From NCBI GenBank assembly GCA_964572475.1, contig CAZNEZ010000027.1:1-29341 (forward strand): a DNA stretch of 29,341 nt, written 5' to 3'. The position numbers and the translations under genes are program-made. How positions within the stretch are numbered: the first letter of the stretch is position 1; each line of letters opens with the position of its first letter. A model generated the notes under the pieces. The model was not told the origin of the DNA, made no database searches, and saw nothing but the letters and a program-made list of their open reading frames with translations. Of this stretch, positions 1-7,617 are shown piece after piece. The DNA comes from CAZNEZ01 sp964572475. GTDB taxonomy: Bacteria > Bacillota > Clostridia > Lachnospirales > Lachnospiraceae.

Positions 1-303
1 TATATCTTCTTTAGAATCAATTACATAACAGGTATCCGTATCCGGGCCTTCTGGTTTTAGTTCTTCTGGAATAATATCAATTTCCTTAATACTATCGGCT
101 GATTCAAATCCAAACTCTGCAAATACTTCTTTCATAGTACATTTGGTATTATCAAAATGCTTTCTATAATCCACCAAGTCACCTGCGACTGAAATCTTTG
201 AACTTGTTTCATCATTTCCACTTATTTCACTCTTTGACTTACAACTGGTACACATAACCAAGATCAATATTGCAATACATAACACAGTAGCTATACTCTT
301 CAT
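1..303 (-). CDS. Putative lipoprotein, partial (N-terminal 101 codons)
   Basis: Reading leftward from ATG at 303-301 there is an open frame of 101 codons that runs off the left edge without a stop. The start is preceded by GGGAGG at good spacing. The N-terminus (MKSIATVLCIAILILVMCTSC) is a short lipoprotein-type signal: a lysine, a hydrophobic stretch, then cysteines at residues 18 and 21, either of which could be the lipidated one. The rest is hydrophilic and acidic (for example KEIDIIPEELKPEGPDTDTCYVID). I do not recognise the family. It was found by reading the sequence directly. It lies downstream of the ABC exporter pair on the same strand but has a plausible -10 of its own. Confident it is a real gene, not of its function. 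Confidence 0.75.
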   Translation of the reverse strand, partial: MKSIATVLCIAILILVMCTSCKSKSEISGNDETSSKISVAGDLVDYRKHFDNTKCTMKEVFAEFGFESADSIKEIDIIPEELKPEGPDTDTCYVIDSKEDI

Positions 304-333
304 ATTTGCCTCCCTGTCACAAACTGTTTTTAG

Positions 334-339
334 ATTATA
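334..339 (-). promoter_or_regulatory. Putative -10 box for the lipoprotein gene
   Basis: On the minus strand TATAAT lies about 30 bases upstream of the lipoprotein start codon. No good -35 hexamer is found 16-18 bases further upstream, so this is a candidate only. Transcription from the ABC exporter genes could also continue into this gene. Confidence 0.4.
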
Positions 340-430
340 CAAGTTTTAAATAGTGCAAACCTGTATTCCCTACTTATTGCTTACATCATCGTTCATATAT
401 ATGTTATGTATTCATAGTACCTTATATGGT

Positions 431-449
431 ATAGTATTGTCAATACTAT
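431..449 (-). terminator. AT-rich hairpin at the end of the ABC exporter genes
   Basis: ATAGTATTG and CAATACTAT form a perfect 9-base inverted repeat around one base (effectively an 8-bp stem with a 3-base loop), overlapping the stop codon of the second exporter gene. It has no GC-rich stem and no T-run after it on the minus strand, so at best it is a weak terminator. Confidence 0.25.
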
Positions 450-2257
450 TTCAGGAAGTCATACTGTGACATATACAGTTTGTAATACTCACCGTGTTCA
501 TTCTTCATAAGTTCATCATGCGTTCCCATCTCAACTATTTTTCCATGGTCTACATACATAATGCATGATGAATTCTTAATAGTTGATAATCTATGTGCTA
601 TGATAAATGAAGTTCTGCCCTTTAATAAACTATTTAGACCTTTTTGCAGAAGTATTTCCGTCTCTGTATCAATACTAGAAGTTGCCTCATCGAGAATAAG
701 TATCTTAGGATTCGCAAGAAGTGCCCTTGCAAATGATATTAACTGCCTCTGTCCAGCTGATAACCTGCTGCCTCGTTCATTTACTTCAGTATTATAGCCA
801 TCCTCCATAGACATAATAAAGTCATGAGCGCATACAATCTTTGCCGCCTTTATTACTTCTTCATCGCTCGCTTCCATGTTTCCATATCTAATATTATCCA
901 TTATAGTTCCAGAGAACATAAAACTGTCTTGTAACATAACGCCCATCTGTGTCCTAAGAGACTTTATTGTTACATTACTTATATCTATTCCATCAATCAA
1001 TATTTCGCCTGAATCCAGATTATAGAATCTACTAATCAGATTAATAATCGTAGACTTACCTGCACCAGTTGGTCCTACAATAGCATAAGATTCACCAACA
1101 CCCGCTTTAAAGCTTACATTATCCAGAATCTTAATTCCTGGTTCATAACTAAAATCAACATTTTTAAACTCAACTTCTCCTATAATCTCTGGCATATCTA
1201 CTGCACCTTCAGAATCTTTAACCAATACTGGTTCATCTATAGTCTCAAATATTCTCTCCAGATATGAGATAGCTGTAAGCATTGAATTATAGAAATTGGC
1301 CAGAGTTGTTATTGGAGACCAGAATCTTGAAATATATCCTCCAAATGCAACAATAACACTAATTGTAACGCCTTGTACTCCTGCCATCATCCAATTGATA
1401 CCTAATACATAGATTACCGAATTAGTAAAAACTGTAATATTCTCTACAACGGGACTCAGAATGAAATTGTATTTAACTGCCTTCATCCAATATACTCGCT
1501 GGCTTTCATTCAGCCTGTTAAATATAACTGTATTCTCTCTTTCTCTTACAAATGACTGTGTTACCCTGATTCCGTTAATGCTTTCTGCAATATAGGCATT
1601 CAGGTTAGACTGCTTATTACTCTGTAACTGCCACGCCCTGCGCTGTCTGCTTTTAACGAGCCATACTATAGCAATCAGCACTGGAAGTCCACACAAACAC
1701 ATAAGTGCAAACTTTGCATTTAGGAAAAACATAAAGAATATAATAAATATAAGGCTGCATAAATCTGTTATTGTATTAACAATACCATTTGACAACAAAT
1801 CACTTAAGTTATTAACATAATTGACAAGTCTGACCTGAATCTTACCATGTGGTCTGTCATCATAATATGAGAATGGCAGCTCTTGTAAATGTTTAAACAA
1901 ATCTGCTCTAAGTGAATGAATTACATTCTGTCCTACCCTTGTTGTAAGTTTAATCTTTATTTTAAGAATAACCACCACTATAAGAGTAACAATAAGCATA
2001 AGTATACTAGTAACCACTATCTGTGCAATTGCACTATTATCCGTTATCTTTCCCTTTTGAAAATCATCTATTACATCCATTACATTTTTCAGAAATAATG
2101 GTTGAAGCATAGACAATGCACTTGAAAATAGCATGATTATAATTGCAACAATAAGGTCCTTCTTATATGGTCCTACATAATGTCCAAGTCTGACTAACTG
2201 CCTAAAATCAAATTTTTCTTCTAATTCTTCATCAACATCTATTTTATTCCTAGCCAT
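446..2257 (-). CDS. ABC exporter half-transporter, catalytically competent NBD (heterodimeric)
   Basis: This 603-residue protein has the ABCB-type exporter order: six membrane segments in roughly residues 38-330, then a nucleotide-binding domain from about residue 365. Walker A is GPTGAGKST, the signature is LSAGQ (a departure from LSGGQ), Walker B is ILILDEATSSID with the catalytic glutamate, and the switch histidine is in IIAHRLST. Its partner at 2258-4015 has the opposite pattern, which fits a heterodimeric multidrug exporter of the BmrCD / LmrCD / TM287-288 kind with one degenerate ATP site. The start ATG (2257-2255) directly follows the partner's TAG in the same frame, with an SD (GGGAGGCGAGAT) inside the end of the upstream gene. 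Substrate unknown: drug or lipid-like molecules are the family norm. Confidence 0.93.
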   Translation of the reverse strand: MARNKIDVDEELEEKFDFRQLVRLGHYVGPYKKDLIVAIIIMLFSSALSMLQPLFLKNVMDVIDDFQKGKITDNSAIAQIVVTSILMLIVTLIVVVILKIKIKLTTRVGQNVIHSLRADLFKHLQELPFSYYDDRPHGKIQVRLVNYVNNLSDLLSNGIVNTITDLCSLIFIIFFMFFLNAKFALMCLCGLPVLIAIVWLVKSRQRRAWQLQSNKQSNLNAYIAESINGIRVTQSFVRERENTVIFNRLNESQRVYWMKAVKYNFILSPVVENITVFTNSVIYVLGINWMMAGVQGVTISVIVAFGGYISRFWSPITTLANFYNSMLTAISYLERIFETIDEPVLVKDSEGAVDMPEIIGEVEFKNVDFSYEPGIKILDNVSFKAGVGESYAIVGPTGAGKSTIINLISRFYNLDSGEILIDGIDISNVTIKSLRTQMGVMLQDSFMFSGTIMDNIRYGNMEASDEEVIKAAKIVCAHDFIMSMEDGYNTEVNERGSRLSAGQRQLISFARALLANPKILILDEATSSIDTETEILLQKGLNSLLKGRTSFIIAHRLSTIKNSSCIMYVDHGKIVEMGTHDELMKNEHGEYYKLYMSQYDFLK

Positions 2258-4015
2258 CTATCTCGCCTCCCTTGCATTAACAGAATCAAATTCACCATAT
2301 TGATGATTGAATACTGTATAGTAATATCCGCGTTTTTCTATAAGTTCATCATGATTTCCCGATTCAACAATGCGTCCATCTGACAGAACCAGAATCTTGT
2401 CTGCATCTTTAATGGATGAAATTCTATGAGCAATAATGAATACTGTTTCTTTATTCTCTAATGAATTAAGAGCATTTTGAATCTGTGTCTCAGTTTCCAT
2501 ATCTACAGCTGATGTAGTATCATCAAGAATTACTATTGATGGCTTCTTAAGAAGTGCTCTAGCAAGTGATATTCTTTGTTTTTGTCCACCTGACAGTCCC
2601 ATTCCTCTTTCACCTATTATAGTGTCATATCCGTCTGGCATACTTACTATGAAGCTATCAGCATTTGCTACCTTTGCAGCCCATTTAACTTCCTCAAATG
2701 TAGCGTCTGGCTTTCCATATGCTATATTTCCTTCTATCGTATCTGAGAATAAAAATACGTCCTGCATCGCCATACCAATAGCATCACGAAGACCGCTAAG
2801 GCTCATATTCCTGACATTTACTCCATCAACAAGGACTTCTCCATCTGTTACATCATAGAATCTGCACATTAAGTTCATTAATGTTGATTTACCTGAGCCA
2901 GTAGCTCCAATAATTCCAATCTTTTCTCCTTCTTTAACCTTAAAATTAATATCCTGTAATATTACATCATCTTCTGCTTTGTAATTAACATGTTTAAATT
3001 CTACGCTACCCTTTATTCTTTCAACCCTCACTGGCCTTTTAGGCTGTTTAATATCAGGCTCTTCTGTAATTGTAGAGTAAATCTTATTTACTGATGTAAT
3101 AAATCTAAAGTAATCATTTATTAACCATCCAATCTGTCTAAGTGGATTATTAAGCATCCAAAGGAAACCACTAATCATAGTAAGTTTACCAAGTGACATA
3201 TAGCCCTTTATAACCATGATTCCTCCAACAATCATAAGTACAAATACCAATAACGATGAAAGAAATTCAAAAATAGGAACATATTTAGTCCAAACCTTAG
3301 CCGCATTTATCTCAGAATCTCTATATTCATCATTCTCTTTATTAAACTTTTCTGTCTCATAATCTTCTTTAGCAAATGCTTTAACCACACGGTTTCCACT
3401 AATATTTTCCTGAGCAAATGCATTAAGGCTTGAAAACTTCTGTCTGACTAATTCAAATTTAGGTTTAACAGCCTTTGACTGATAATATGTAGCAATACCA
3501 GTAAGAGGTAATACTAAAAGCATTGCACAGGCAATATGCCAGTCCACAACAAATATCATAACTAACGCAATCACAAACAGAAGCACATTCTCATAAATGT
3601 TATAGATAACATAAGCTACAAAGTGCCTAATAGCCATCATATCACCTGTCTGCCTTGACATTAAATCTCCGGTTCGGTTTCTATTATAAAATGCAAAATC
3701 CTTAGAAAGAAGATTCTTATATACTCCTTCTCTCATGTCATATAATAGATACTGAGATGACGACTCAAATAGAAATAAAAATATCAAACGTAAAACTGAT
3801 CTTATAACAACAACTGCAATCATGAGTCCTAACATCATTGGCAATAATTTAAAGTCTATATTAGTCCCATCACCTATTACTTTATCTACTATATCTCCTG
3901 TAATCATAGGATTAATGATTGCAAGTACTGATGTTATGGTAACAAGAATTAAACCTATAACCATTTTCCAACTGTACTTTTTAAGATATGAGTAGAACCA
4001 TTTCATTGCTTCCAT
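2258..4015 (-). CDS. ABC exporter half-transporter, degenerate Walker B (heterodimeric)
   Basis: This 585-residue half-transporter is first in a two-gene unit. It has an exporter-type transmembrane domain in the first ~320 residues and an NBD with Walker A GATGSGKST, a canonical signature LSGGQ, and Walker B ending ILDDTTSAVD, in which Asp replaces the catalytic Glu. The degenerate site is therefore built from this protein's Walker A/B and the partner's LSAGQ, while the competent site uses the partner's DE Walker B and this protein's LSGGQ. That is the textbook arrangement of asymmetric heterodimeric exporters. The start has a strong SD (GGAGGCAAT before ATG). A divergent AraC-type regulator sits 224 bases upstream and is the obvious candidate controller, although this is inference. 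Confidence 0.93.
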   Translation of the reverse strand: MEAMKWFYSYLKKYSWKMVIGLILVTITSVLAIINPMITGDIVDKVIGDGTNIDFKLLPMMLGLMIAVVVIRSVLRLIFLFLFESSSQYLLYDMREGVYKNLLSKDFAFYNRNRTGDLMSRQTGDMMAIRHFVAYVIYNIYENVLLFVIALVMIFVVDWHIACAMLLVLPLTGIATYYQSKAVKPKFELVRQKFSSLNAFAQENISGNRVVKAFAKEDYETEKFNKENDEYRDSEINAAKVWTKYVPIFEFLSSLLVFVLMIVGGIMVIKGYMSLGKLTMISGFLWMLNNPLRQIGWLINDYFRFITSVNKIYSTITEEPDIKQPKRPVRVERIKGSVEFKHVNYKAEDDVILQDINFKVKEGEKIGIIGATGSGKSTLMNLMCRFYDVTDGEVLVDGVNVRNMSLSGLRDAIGMAMQDVFLFSDTIEGNIAYGKPDATFEEVKWAAKVANADSFIVSMPDGYDTIIGERGMGLSGGQKQRISLARALLKKPSIVILDDTTSAVDMETETQIQNALNSLENKETVFIIAHRISSIKDADKILVLSDGRIVESGNHDELIEKRGYYYTVFNHQYGEFDSVNAREAR

Positions 4016-4073
4016 ATTGCCTCCATTCTGCTATAGCTGCCATAGCTTGCAAATGACTTTTTATATTATTAAT

Positions 4074-4082
4074 TGTATAACA
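4074..4082 (-). promoter_or_regulatory. Extended -10 for the ABC exporter genes
   Basis: The minus strand carries TGTTATACA, an extended -10 (TGn-TATACA), about 60 bases upstream of the exporter start. No convincing -35 is seen, as expected for extended -10 promoters. Two copies of CTTGCAAA (4046-4053 and 4089-4096) flank it. Confidence 0.4.
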
Positions 4083-4185
4083 TTTTTACTTGCAAAAGGT
4101 ATTGTTTCTATGTTATTCTTGTGTCATTATATTAAACTATGTATTCTATATCAATGATATATACTGTTTTGAAATTGACATTTTC

Positions 4186-4194
4186 TGCTATAAT
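4186..4194 (+). promoter_or_regulatory. Extended -10 for the AraC-type regulator gene
   Basis: TGCTATAAT at 4186-4194 is an extended -10 about 45 bases upstream of the regulator's ATG. A TTGACA at 4175-4180 is too close (8 bases) to serve as its -35. A small dyad, TATATC-aat-GATATA (4147-4161), lies just upstream and could be a regulator site. Confidence 0.5.
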
Positions 4195-4239
4195 TTAGCA
4201 CATAATAACTAATTTTTAACATCAAGAAATGGAGCGGCT

Positions 4240-5055
4240 ATGAACATCAAAATTCATAATGTAGGCTATAATTATGTTCATGACAAAGGTATATTAGTTA
4301 ACAGACCTAATGGTTCTGGAGACTATCTTTTCCTATTTATTAAAGAGAAATGTGACATACTGATTAATGATGAACTTATCACCCTGACAGAACCAAGCTT
4401 TTTATTATATAAGAAAGGAACTCCCCAATACTATACCTCTGGTCATGACCCATATTGTAACGACTGGATGCAATTTGACGGAGAAGGAATCGAAGAGTTT
4501 ATAGAGAAGCTTCACATACCATACAATACTCTGATGACTATCCAAAACAGTCTGCTTATATCAGAATATTTCAAGGATATTACCACGGAATTCTGTAGTG
4601 ATGGCAAATATCATGATGATATATTAGATTTGAAATGTAAGACCATGCTATACAAATTTAGTGATATTTATCATCGTGAGCATATACTTTCTGAGCAGTT
4701 ATCGAGATATATTAGAAGCTTTTCTGATATAAGAGCGAGGATTTACAGTTCACCAACTACGCCTGTAACAGTACCGGAGATTGCTTCTAAGCTAAGCCTT
4801 AGCACCTCTTATTTTCAGCATATATATAAGAAGCTCTTTGGTGTTTCAGTTATTAGAGATATCATTCAGTCCAGAATTGATTTTGCCTGCTACCTATTAA
4901 CTATTAATCAGGATTCTATTAACGTAATAGCATTACAATGCGGATATGAGAATAAAGAACATTTTACCAGACAGTTTAAAGAAGTTACTGGTTATACTCC
5001 TAAGCAATACCGTCTGGCTAAAACAGAGATTGGAGAATTAAAACATAATGAATAA
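4240..5055 (+). CDS. AraC/XylS-family transcriptional regulator
   Basis: This 271-residue protein has an N-terminal cupin-like effector domain (about residues 1-95, AraC-binding type) and a C-terminal pair of helix-turn-helix motifs (about 170-265). The first is around PEIASKLSLSTSYFQHIYKKLFG and the second has the diagnostic ending ALQCGYENKEHFTRQFKEVTGYTPKQYR. It should be a cytoplasmic DNA-binding activator or repressor responding to a small ligand; the ligand cannot be read from sequence. SD GGAG at 4231-4234 precedes the ATG by five bases. It is divergent from the ABC exporter pair and overlaps maf by eight bases. The divergent layout suggests it controls the exporter, but carbohydrate-type regulation elsewhere is equally possible. 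Confidence 0.92.
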   Translation: MNIKIHNVGYNYVHDKGILVNRPNGSGDYLFLFIKEKCDILINDELITLTEPSFLLYKKGTPQYYTSGHDPYCNDWMQFDGEGIEEFIEKLHIPYNTLMTIQNSLLISEYFKDITTEFCSDGKYHDDILDLKCKTMLYKFSDIYHREHILSEQLSRYIRSFSDIRARIYSSPTTPVTVPEIASKLSLSTSYFQHIYKKLFGVSVIRDIIQSRIDFACYLLTINQDSINVIALQCGYENKEHFTRQFKEVTGYTPKQYRLAKTEIGELKHNE

Positions 5056-5626
5056 ATATAATATTATTCTGGCTTCTGGCTCACCAAGAAGAAGTGAGCT
5101 TTTATCACGGATTGGTCTTGTTTTTAAAGTTATACCTTCCCGCTGCGAAGAGATTATCACATCTACTGTTCCTGTAGATGTTGTTGAAGAATTATCAAAG
5201 CAAAAAGCACTTGATGTGGCTAAGAATACCTCATTACCTAATACTATCTACATTGGTGCTGATACTATTGTATCTATGGATAATGCTATTCTTGGCAAAC
5301 CAGGTACAAAGGAAAACGCATTTAAAATGATTAAGTCTTTGCAGGGACATGTTCACGAAGTATATACAGGTGTAACCATTGTATCACCTAATAGCTATAA
5401 TACTCATACCTTCTCTGTATGCACCCAGGTAAGTTGTTATCCCATGTCAGATGAAGAAATAAATTCTTATATCGAAACAGGTGATCCTATGGATAAAGCA
5501 GGCTCCTATGGCATACAAGGTGAATTTGCTAAATATATACAAAAAATAGAAGGCGACTATAACAATGTAGTTGGCCTTCCAATCTCAAAGCTGTATCAAT
5601 CATTAAAGGAGCTTAGTCTCATCTAA
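5048..5626 (+). CDS. maf: Maf-like nucleoside triphosphate pyrophosphatase
   Basis: At 192 residues this has the usual Maf length. It starts with the family signature ILASGSPRRSELLSRIGL, and continues with YIGADTIV, GKPGTKENAFKMIKSLQGHVHEVYTGV and the C-terminal DKAGSYGIQG. Maf proteins hydrolyse canonical and modified NTPs (dTTP/UTP or m7GTP type, depending on subfamily) to monophosphates and are linked to housecleaning and septum regulation; the subfamily is not assigned here. The ATG lies inside the end of the AraC-type regulator gene (8-base overlap, ATGAATAA), implying translational coupling. The stop codon is embedded in the descending arm of a long hairpin that likely ends transcription. 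Confidence 0.93.
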   Translation: MNKYNIILASGSPRRSELLSRIGLVFKVIPSRCEEIITSTVPVDVVEELSKQKALDVAKNTSLPNTIYIGADTIVSMDNAILGKPGTKENAFKMIKSLQGHVHEVYTGVTIVSPNSYNTHTFSVCTQVSCYPMSDEEINSYIETGDPMDKAGSYGIQGEFAKYIQKIEGDYNNVVGLPISKLYQSLKELSLI

Positions 5627-5638
5627 GCTCCTCTAATG
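5601..5638 (+). terminator. Long hairpin between maf and the convergent ECF gene, possibly bidirectional
   Basis: The arms AGGAGCTTAG (5607-5616) and CTAAGCTCCT (5623-5632) are perfect inverted repeats with a 6-base loop. The pairing extends to 16 positions (5601-5616 with 5623-5638) with a single A/C mismatch, which becomes a G-U pair on the minus strand. The trailing sequence is only moderately T-rich. With maf ending inside it and the ECF gene converging on it, it is a good candidate for a shared terminator. Confidence 0.6.
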
Positions 5639-5771
5639 ATTATCTATTCAGATTNNNNNNNNNNNNNNNNNNNNNNNNNNNNNNNNNNNNNNNNNNNNNN
5701 NNNNNNNNNNNNNNNNNNNNNNNNNNNNNNNNNNNNNNNNNNNNNNNNNNNNNNGATTATCTATTCAGATT
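5638..5771. other. Assembly gap of 100 N with 17-bp duplicated flanks
   Basis: Bases 5655-5754 are exactly 100 N. The 17 bases before it (gattatctattcagatt, 5638-5654) are repeated directly after it (5755-5771). A fixed 100-N run with identical contig ends is typical of scaffolding two overlapping contigs, so the real sequence is probably continuous with one copy. The collapsed spacing would put the ECF gene's stop 17 bases after the maf stop. Confidence 0.8.
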
Positions 5772-6591
5772 CTTTAAAGCATTTCTTTGATATAATTACA
5801 AATAATCCAGATTTCTTAAGTGCAGGTCTAAGTGCCAGATAAAGTGCCGAAGCTACAACAACCGCTATTACTGCATTTACAGCAGTTGTAATTGCACCCA
5901 TCTTTGCCCATAATAATGCCGCATCTTGTGGTATTCCAAATATATATTGTTTATAGAAGTAACCTACTACTGGATCTGCTACTACATTGAATAACATACC
6001 TGCTGCTGAAGCTGCAATTGTTACTCCCACAATATATCTCTTTGAATGTTCTTTACTCAGTTTACCAATCTTATGTGCTACAAAACCTACAATTAATCCA
6101 ATACAAAGTTTAAGTATAAATGTCTTAGGCGCACTTGTTACATATGAAGAAGTTAAATCTGCAATTGTCATTCCAACTGCTCCTGCCATTCCACCCCATG
6201 TTCCACCAATTAGTAAAGCTCCAAGTACACAGAATACATTTCCAAGATGAAATGCTGTCTTTTCTGTTCCAACTGGAATGTCAATCTTTAAAAACATAAA
6301 TCCTATATAGCAAAGAGCTGCTAGTAAAGCTGCCTGTGTAAGTATTCTAATATCTACTTTTTTGCTTTCTTTTAGTACAAAGTACTGCTTTGCTCCTATT
6401 GCAAAGATTACTATTCCAACTATCGCTGCAATAAGACCTACTGCAAATGCCAATTTATTGCCTGCTGTAGCCTCTTTACTAATTGCACTTGTACGAGTTG
6501 CAATACTTGCTGCCAATCCTGCTATTATTAATACAAGTCCAAGTATCATTGCAAGTGGACTTCTTTTTTTGTTATCTTCTACTATATTCAT
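5761..6591 (-). CDS. ECF transporter substrate-binding (S) component, substrate unknown
   Basis: The protein is very hydrophobic. I choose the ATG at 6591 (276 residues) because AGGA sits seven bases upstream; a TTG at 6621 would add ten residues but lacks an SD. From about residue 85 the sequence has the ECF S-component core: KVDIRILTQAALLAALCYIGFMF, then TAFHLGNVFCVLGALLIGGTWGGMAGAVGMTIADL, APKTFILKLCIGLIVGF, and further segments to the C-terminus, resembling the ECF-ribofla_trS-like group. S components bind a vitamin or related micronutrient in the membrane and work with a shared EcfA/A'/T energising module, which is not in this window. Two additional membrane segments (about 14-35 and 50-72) precede the core and are not usual. 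Vitamin specificity cannot be assigned. Confidence 0.8.
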   Translation of the reverse strand: MNIVEDNKKRSPLAMILGLVLIIAGLAASIATRTSAISKEATAGNKLAFAVGLIAAIVGIVIFAIGAKQYFVLKESKKVDIRILTQAALLAALCYIGFMFLKIDIPVGTEKTAFHLGNVFCVLGALLIGGTWGGMAGAVGMTIADLTSSYVTSAPKTFILKLCIGLIVGFVAHKIGKLSKEHSKRYIVGVTIAASAAGMLFNVVADPVVGYFYKQYIFGIPQDAALLWAKMGAITTAVNAVIAVVVASALYLALRPALKKSGLFVIISKKCFKESE

Positions 6592-6645
6592 TATAATTCC
6601 TAGCCTTTCTACTATATACAATAGTATGTAATAATCACTAGTGTA

Positions 6646-6730
6646 ATATAACCACCAGTTTACATCATATAGCGCGCGCTCAATCTATTTGAAATTGATT
6701 AGCTGTATAATACTATCTATGTGGTTATAT
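6646..6730 (-). promoter_or_regulatory. Long-range 10-bp inverted repeat in the ECF gene's promoter/leader region
   Basis: ATATAACCAC (6646-6655) and GTGGTTATAT (6721-6730) are perfect inverted repeats with centres 75 bases apart. Between them lies the palindrome AGCGCGCGCT (6671-6680), strikingly GC-rich for this DNA. One arm falls in the spacer of the predicted ECF promoter and the other in its leader, so the pair reads either as two operator half-sites or, in read-through RNA from the upstream gene, as the base of a structured element. No known riboswitch consensus is recognised. Confidence 0.4.
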
Positions 6731-6735
6731 GTAAA
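6707..6735 (-). promoter_or_regulatory. Promoter for the ECF S-component gene
   Basis: On the minus strand TTTACA (6735-6730) and TATTAT (6712-6707) are separated by 17 bases, a good vegetative sigma-factor promoter. Transcription would begin near 6700, leaving a leader of about 108 bases before the ATG at 6591. Confidence 0.55.
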
Positions 6736-6752
6736 ATGCCAGTTATTAAGTT

Positions 6753-7594
6753 TTATACCATACCAGTTTGTTCTAATATTATGTACAGAAGCAGAAGATG
6801 TACTGGATAAAAGAAATAGAACACATACTTAAGTCCCTTAGGTCCTCTTTTTCCATTATAAAAAGCAATAGGAATCATTGCAAACGACGCATATTTCTGT
6901 GCTCCGCCATAAACCAGTGTATTAATGCTCAATTGCGCAATTCCACTATATATAATGTTTGTTCTAAATAAATAAAACATTATTATCATTAACACTCCAC
7001 CACCAGCATAATCTGTGCTTAAAAGCTCAGCTGCAATAAAGCAGGCAATTAGGCAGACTACCCCTTTAGACTTATCCGAAATAATATCAAAACTCCATAT
7101 TGCAATCAATCCTAAAAGTAATGTAAAAAACACGTTCTGTCCTAAAAAATCTATTATATTTCCACTAAACGCCAAATCATATGGTATCTCAGAAATTAGT
7201 GCAAACAANNNNNNNNNNNNNNNNNNNNNNNNNNNNNNNNNNNNNNNNNNNNNNNNNNNNNNNNNNNNNNNNNNNNNNNNNNNNNNNNNNNNNNNNNNNN
7301 NNNNNNNNTTATATTTCCACTAAACGCCAAATCATATGGTATCTCAGAAATTAGTGCAAACAAGAAAAGTCTTATAGCATATTTATATACATTTCTAGTA
7401 TGAAAATAACCTTCAACTAATAGAAAACAGAATATTGGAAAAGATAATCGTCCAATAATTCTAAGTATCATCATATCCGGAAAAAAGATTGCTCCCGTAT
7501 GATCAATTATCATAGTTATAATAGCTATCAATTTTAATGTAAAACCATTAATAAATCTATATTTTATCTTTATTTCTCTAATTTTAATCTCCAT
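6753..7594 (-). CDS. TraX-family membrane protein, interrupted by an assembly gap
   Basis: The N-terminal part (from ATG at 7594) and the C-terminal part (ending at 6753) lie on either side of 100 N and share the peptide LFALISEIPYDLAFSGNI, because 55 bp of DNA are duplicated at the gap edges. Merging the copies gives one continuous frame of 228 residues, the usual length for this family. Features fitting TraX: GFTLKLIAIITMIIDHTGA near the N-terminus, RIIGRLSFPIFCFLLVEGY, and the C-terminal PKGLKYVFYFFYPVHLLLLY, with about six membrane segments. TraX of F plasmid N-acetylates pilin; chromosomal relatives in Firmicutes are presumed acyltransferases of unknown role. AAAAAGG abuts the ATG with almost no spacing, so initiation may depend on the gene ending 23 bases upstream. 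No frameshift or stop is needed to explain the break. Confidence 0.85.
7154..7363. other. Assembly gap of 100 N with 55-bp duplicated flanks
   Basis: Bases 7209-7308 are exactly 100 N. The 55 bases at 7154-7208 are identical to 7309-7363. The duplicated stretch encodes the same TraX peptide in the same frame on both sides, so the two contigs overlap and the gap should collapse to a single copy. Confidence 0.9.
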
Positions 7595-7617
7595 CCTTTT
7601 TATTCTTAAATCCTATG

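Noticed and set aside
6362..6631. Hydrophobic 89-codon plus-strand frame
   Set aside because: It is the complement of the ECF membrane segments; hydrophobicity arises from the antisense codons.
6592..6752. Known riboswitch (TPP, THF or preQ1) before the ECF gene
   Set aside because: No matching conserved core such as the TPP CUGAGA motif was seen; only unexplained inverted repeats remain.
6753..7594. Two separate small membrane-protein genes or a frameshifted pseudogene
   Set aside because: Both parts share the same peptide because 55 bp are duplicated at the gap edges; merged they form one normal-length TraX-like protein.
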